Below are positions 34,785 to 38,150 of a stretch of 38,150 nucleotides of DNA, in pieces. The stretch comes from CAZSXS01 sp964611385. GTDB taxonomy: Bacteria; Bacillota; Clostridia; Lachnospirales; CAYPQA01. Every line of letters begins with the position of its first letter. Position 1 is the first letter of the stretch. The notes under the pieces were generated by a model. The model saw only the letters and a program-made list of their open reading frames with translations. It was not told the DNA's origin and ran no database searches. Both the position numbers and the translations under genes were made by a program. Where the stretch lies: contig CAZSXS010000033.1 of assembly GCA_964611385.1 (NCBI GenBank), forward strand, positions 1 through 38,150, in the 5' to 3' direction.

Positions 34785-35465
34785 ATGCAAAAGATTTTAA
34801 TAGCGGATGACGATAGGGAAATTGCTGAGATGATTTCTGAAAGCTTGATAGACGAAGGTTATGATACAAGAACAGTTGGAGACGGGAAATCAGCTTTTGA
34901 TGAGTTGAATACTCGAAATGATTACGACTTGATTATATTGGATATTATGATGCCAAATATGGATGGGCTGGAGCTTTGCAAAAGAATCCGAGATAAGGTC
35001 AGTTGCCCTATCCTCTTTGTTTCGGCCAAAAACCGCTCTCTGGATATGATGGTGGGCTTGGAGATGGGTGCCGATGACTATATAAAAAAGCCCTTTGCTC
35101 TGGAAGAGTTGATTTCCAGAGTAAGGGCGCATTTAAGGCGTGAGCAACGGGCCAAAGCCAGAACGGATGAGAAGATCAGCTTTGGGAACCTGGTAATTTT
35201 TAAAGAGCGATATGAGGTTCTTCAGTCGGGGCAAAAGGTTCCTCTTACGACCAGGGAGTTTCAGCTTCTGCTGTACCTGGTTGAACACGCTGGAAAGGTG
35301 CTGACTAAGAACCAAATTTTTGATGGGGTGTGGGGTGAAAATTATGGAGATATCAGCACCGTTACCGTCAACATCAAAAACCTCCGCACAAAAATAGATC
35401 CCGACAGTCGCTATATTAAGACGGTTTGGGGCGTAGGGTACAAGCTGGTCTTGGGGGAGGAGTAG
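34785..35465 (+). CDS. OmpR-family response regulator
   Basis: A 226-residue regulator: receiver domain (1-118; acidic DDD at 8-10, phospho-acceptor Asp53 in LDIMMPNMDG, Lys in IKKPFA) and an OmpR/PhoB winged-helix DNA-binding domain (about 130-224; LTTREFQLLLYL, VTVNIKNLRTKI, KTVWGVGYKL). GGGAGG precedes the ATG. It is one base away from the sensor kinase gene. The target genes are unknown; the 11-base repeats just upstream (34703-34736) suggest it regulates itself. Confidence 0.93.
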   Translation: MQKILIADDDREIAEMISESLIDEGYDTRTVGDGKSAFDELNTRNDYDLIILDIMMPNMDGLELCKRIRDKVSCPILFVSAKNRSLDMMVGLEMGADDYIKKPFALEELISRVRAHLRREQRAKARTDEKISFGNLVIFKERYEVLQSGQKVPLTTREFQLLLYLVEHAGKVLTKNQIFDGVWGENYGDISTVTVNIKNLRTKIDPDSRYIKTVWGVGYKLVLGEE

Positions 35466-35466
35466 C

Positions 35467-36705
35467 ATGGGTCGTAAATTCACCTTTGCGGTGGCTCTGT
35501 TGTTTAGCTTGAATATTTTATTGCTGCTAGGCTTTTATGGCGTTTATTTACGCCCCAACATTGTAAATGAAACCGAAGAAATCCAAGAGAATATTATCAG
35601 AATCATCAACGAAACCGTCAGCGCCGAAGACGCAGAAACCCTAATTGGTAAAATCAAAGTCAATGCCTATAATACGGAGTTGCGTACCGCCATTTCAAAA
35701 TCACTTTTGAAAAAACTGATTCTGTTTGAAATTGCTGTACTGCTTATATTATTGCTGTTTACAGGCTTCATCTCTTATCAGCGTTATGTCAAGCCTATTG
35801 ACTTGCTGGTCAAAGGCATGGAAAATTATAGTAAAGGGATTCGAGTGGAAATTCCAGCACAAATCATTGAGCCGGATCGAAAAGACGAAATTGGAAAGCT
35901 TCAAAGGGAGTTTTTGACGCTGACACAGTCCCTGGAAACGGAGAAACAAAAGCAAAATCAGATTATTGCCTCTGTTTCCCACGATATCAAAACGCCCTTG
36001 ACCGTGTTGATGGGCTATTCGGAAAGACTGCTCAAAAACAAAGTCCCCCTCGACAAGCAGGAGAAATATTTGCAAATGATGTATACCAAGGCGCAGAGCA
36101 TTAATGAGATCATCAATGAGTTTGATGAATACTTAAGCTACAACTTTGAAGGTTCTTTAACGCTTCGGGCTTATTCGGTTTCGTATGTTTGTCAGTTTGT
36201 CCAAGCCGAATACGCGCAAGAACTGGCTGATGCGGGGATTCAATTTTCCATTGAAAACCGCTGCACAGATGAAAAAGTGTCTCTGGACTTGCTAAAGTTC
36301 AAGCGCGTTATCGGAAATCTGATCAGTAATTCAGTCAAACACGCAGGAGCAGAGCCGGCCTTTTCTCTCTTGATCACCCCAAGTCCTCAGAGTATAACCC
36401 AGGCGGCAGCTCAGACGCCATCTCAAGCTCTATTTCATACTGTATCTCATCCGGTAGCCCCTACTGCCGCTCATACCACAGCTCGAAGCATATGCTTTCA
36501 CTTCTCCGATAATGGCAAAGGCGTAGCGGCAGAAGAGCTTCCTTTTATCTTTGACCCTTTTTACACCTCTGACAAATCCCGTAAGGTTGCCGGTATCGGC
36601 TTGTCCATTTGTAAAAATATTATCACCGCCCACAGCGGGACGATAGAGGCTTACAAGGGGAAGGAGGGAGGACTCGAATTGAAGATTACCTTGCCTCAGC
36701 TGTAG
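35467..36705 (+). CDS. Membrane sensor histidine kinase
   Basis: A 412-residue kinase: TM1 about 7-27, a short external segment of about 55 residues, TM2 about 83-105, HAMP (about 106-160), HisKA with His172 in ASVSHDIKTPLTVLMGYSE. The ATPase domain has the N-box (VIGNLISNSVKHAG), G1 (DNGKGV), F (FDPFYT) and G2 (GIGLSI). An unusual Ser/Ala/Thr/Gln/Pro/His-rich insertion of about 36 residues (305-340, bases 36379-36486) splits the strand after the N-box. It is cotranscribed with the response regulator, and its 3' end overlaps the converging oxidoreductase gene by 20 bases. Confidence 0.92.
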   Translation: MGRKFTFAVALLFSLNILLLLGFYGVYLRPNIVNETEEIQENIIRIINETVSAEDAETLIGKIKVNAYNTELRTAISKSLLKKLILFEIAVLLILLLFTGFISYQRYVKPIDLLVKGMENYSKGIRVEIPAQIIEPDRKDEIGKLQREFLTLTQSLETEKQKQNQIIASVSHDIKTPLTVLMGYSERLLKNKVPLDKQEKYLQMMYTKAQSINEIINEFDEYLSYNFEGSLTLRAYSVSYVCQFVQAEYAQELADAGIQFSIENRCTDEKVSLDLLKFKRVIGNLISNSVKHAGAEPAFSLLITPSPQSITQAAAQTPSQALFHTVSHPVAPTAAHTTARSICFHFSDNGKGVAAEELPFIFDPFYTSDKSRKVAGIGLSICKNIITAHSGTIEAYKGKEGGLELKITLPQL

Positions 36706-37969
36706 CTGTTGAAGTTAGTGCAAAAACCTCCTTGTATCGTTCTGTATAAACCTTGTCTCGGATCACACAGCCCGTAACCTGCCCTGCGCGCATAAGTTCT
36801 GAACACTTGCCGCAGGTGATGCAGGTTTTTTTGTTGTCAAAATTCCCTTGCAGCGTGTCTTTGGCAAATTGCGGGTAAGCAAAGGCCATTCTTCCGAAAC
36901 CAACCAAGCTACAATAACCTTGTTCGATGGCTCCAGCCGCTAAAGCCGGTGAATCACCTTTCATAAAGCTTGGGGCAGAAGCCACAATGTGTAGGCTTGG
37001 AAATCGGTCCTGAATCTGCTTGGTGAGGCTGTACATCCTTTCCACACCTTGAAGCTGAATGGGCCGGTTTACCTCCGGGTTCACATAGGGGTTGCCCATC
37101 GTTATGTTTAGAAGCTCAAAGTCTAAGGCCCTTATCAGTTCAATTGGCTCGCTTAAGTCTGGACTCAAACTTCCGCTCCTGTCTTTGACTACGCCAAAGC
37201 CGTAGGGATAAGGAAAGCCGTCATAGATATTCATGCGGGAAGTGACAACAAAATCTTTGCTGTTGTCACGCGCGAGTTGAACCGCATTTCTAAAAAAACG
37301 AGTTCGATTTTCAAAGCTGCCACCATAAAGTCCTTCTCTGGTGAAAGCAGAAAAAAGCTCACTGTTTAAATAGCGATGGCAGGCCTTGATGTCAATCCCG
37401 TCAAAACCCGCCTTCTGTGCCAGAAGGGTACTCTTTGCGTAACTTTGCTCAATAATCTTGATGGCGTCGTCGGTGAGTATCCGCTCTGCTGGGATGGGCG
37501 CGTCTTTTTCAAACAGAGGATTGTTGTAGGCAATAAGCGGCTCCACTTTTCCCTGTGGCTTCGAATAGCGCCCGCTGTGGGTGGCCTGCATAATGATCAT
37601 AGGCTCTGTATTAGTCTCCTTAAGCGCTCTGATTCGAATGTTTTCCACCAATCGCTTGAAGCTGTCCAGGTTTTCATCCTGTAGCCATAGCTGCCTGGGG
37701 TTTGCCCTTCCGTCCTCTTGCACGGCTACGGCCTCAAACCAGATCAGCCCGGCTCCACTCCCCGCAAAGCGCTCATAGCGTCTGACTGTCCGTTCATCCG
37801 GTGACCCGTCAGCCTTTCCGTCGCAGCCCTCCATGGGCTGAATGGCAAGACGATTGGGAATCGTTCCGGTTGATAAAGACAAAGGACGCTTCAAAATTTC
37901 CAGATTCGACGACAAGGGTAGCGTGTGTTGCGTTTGATTTTCTCTGTTCATCTCATTTGACTCAGTCAT
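36686..37969 (-). CDS. Old Yellow Enzyme family NAD(P)H:flavin oxidoreductase
   Basis: A 427-residue FMN-binding TIM-barrel enzyme of the OYE family: RLAIQPMEGCDG near the N-terminus, ATHSGRYSKP with the substrate-binding His (about 151-160), AGFDGIDIKACHRYL, SELFSAFTREGLYGGSFENR and VGFGRMAFAYP. The end holds a cysteine cluster (CITCGKC plus Cys about 12 residues later) like the iron-sulfur site of 2,4-dienoyl-CoA reductase-type members, but the extra flavin/NAD domains of those enzymes are absent. It probably reduces an activated alkene; the substrate is unknown. The ribosome site at 37969 is weak and the second Met (37951) is an alternative start. A CRP/FNR-like site lies upstream at 38095. 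Confidence 0.88.
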   Translation of the reverse strand: MTESNEMNRENQTQHTLPLSSNLEILKRPLSLSTGTIPNRLAIQPMEGCDGKADGSPDERTVRRYERFAGSGAGLIWFEAVAVQEDGRANPRQLWLQDENLDSFKRLVENIRIRALKETNTEPMIIMQATHSGRYSKPQGKVEPLIAYNNPLFEKDAPIPAERILTDDAIKIIEQSYAKSTLLAQKAGFDGIDIKACHRYLNSELFSAFTREGLYGGSFENRTRFFRNAVQLARDNSKDFVVTSRMNIYDGFPYPYGFGVVKDRSGSLSPDLSEPIELIRALDFELLNITMGNPYVNPEVNRPIQLQGVERMYSLTKQIQDRFPSLHIVASAPSFMKGDSPALAAGAIEQGYCSLVGFGRMAFAYPQFAKDTLQGNFDNKKTCITCGKCSELMRAGQVTGCVIRDKVYTERYKEVFALTSTATAEAR

Positions 37970-38068
37970 ATTTAGCTTTGCTTAGCCGCCATGAAAAATA
38001 AAAGAGTGACCAGGGGCTGAAAGCAGCTTGGTACAGGCTGAAGAGACTGAGTATTCCATCCTTTCCTT

Positions 38069-38111
38069 AAAATAAGGCATCATTCAAAATTTCCGTGTGA
38101 TTTATATCACC
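38069..38111 (-). promoter_or_regulatory. CRP/FNR-like site with possible -10 box
   Basis: TGTGA-TTTATA-TCAC (38096-38110) is a near-perfect CRP/FNR-family palindrome. On the minus strand TATTTT (38074-38069) lies where a -10 box would be if the site were centred at about -41.5, the class II activator position. Expected start near 38062, about 93 bases before the oxidoreductase gene. Confidence 0.45.
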
Positions 38112-38115
38112 CTTC

Positions 38116-38150
38116 ATGTCCGGCTTTTTGAAAAGGGATAGAGGGGGGTG
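38116..38150 (-). repeat. Dispersed hairpin element, copy D (tail only; cut by window edge)
   Basis: Read on minus, this is the family tail: a C-run, then TATCCCTTTTCAAAAAG and CCGGACATG, agreeing with copy B at 2781-2813 apart from two or three bases. The hairpin part would lie beyond 38150. Confidence 0.75.

Overview
The window looks like a chromosomal segment of a motile, low-to-mid GC Bacillota, most likely an anaerobic member of the Clostridia. Three things point that way: RpoB and RpoC sequences of clostridial type, many near-consensus SigA promoters (TTGACA / TATAAT with 17-base spacers) with strong GGAGG ribosome sites, and a SigD-type motility promoter. No rRNA, tRNA, CRISPR array, transposase or phage gene was seen.

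Layout. 1-2686: rpsO-pnp (minus strand) behind its own promoter, with a terminator-like hairpin at the very start of the transcript. 2711-5000: a substrate-binding lipoprotein whose two lobes appear in swapped order, then a DUF3788 / GyrI-like gene pair. 5199-8306: a large cytosolic GH106-like glycoside hydrolase. 8599-13127: a divergent unit with a 32-codon ORF, a UvrA paralogue and a tgt gene with an unusual Ala/Gln-rich N-terminal extension. 13251-15009: DUF1846 plus a small zinc-ribbon protein (minus). 15201-20173: a signalling operon of cheV, a poly-HAMP chemoreceptor and a REC-GGDEF-GAF-like diguanylate cyclase, converging on a second, PAS-containing chemoreceptor (20197-22062, minus). 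22296-30119: rpoB-rpoC, detached from the usual rplJL neighbours and preceded by a tiny ORF and a strong promoter. 30394-31155: a coiled-coil FlxA-like protein behind a SigD-type promoter. 31312-38111: a membrane-anchored beta-lactamase-fold serine hydrolase, a glycerol-1-phosphate dehydrogenase family protein, an OmpR/HisKA two-component system and an Old-Yellow-Enzyme family oxidoreductase with a CRP/FNR-like site upstream. Two of these gene pairs overlap tail to tail.

How they work together. Housekeeping RNA genes (RNA polymerase, S15, PNPase, Tgt) are interspersed with environmental sensing genes. CheV, two chemoreceptors, the diguanylate cyclase and the SigD-controlled gene form a motility / c-di-GMP theme. 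The two-component system probably controls its own promoter through 11-base direct repeats.

The most unusual signal is a family of about 85-105 base dispersed elements (1-66, 2711-2814, 30129-30213, 38116-38150). Each complete copy has a long perfect hairpin followed by a conserved tail ending in AAAAAGCCGGAC. They lie between genes in both orientations and carry no coding capacity. Other items worth checking are the lobe-swapped binding protein, the rpsO leader hairpin, and the structured spacer between cheV and the receptor gene.
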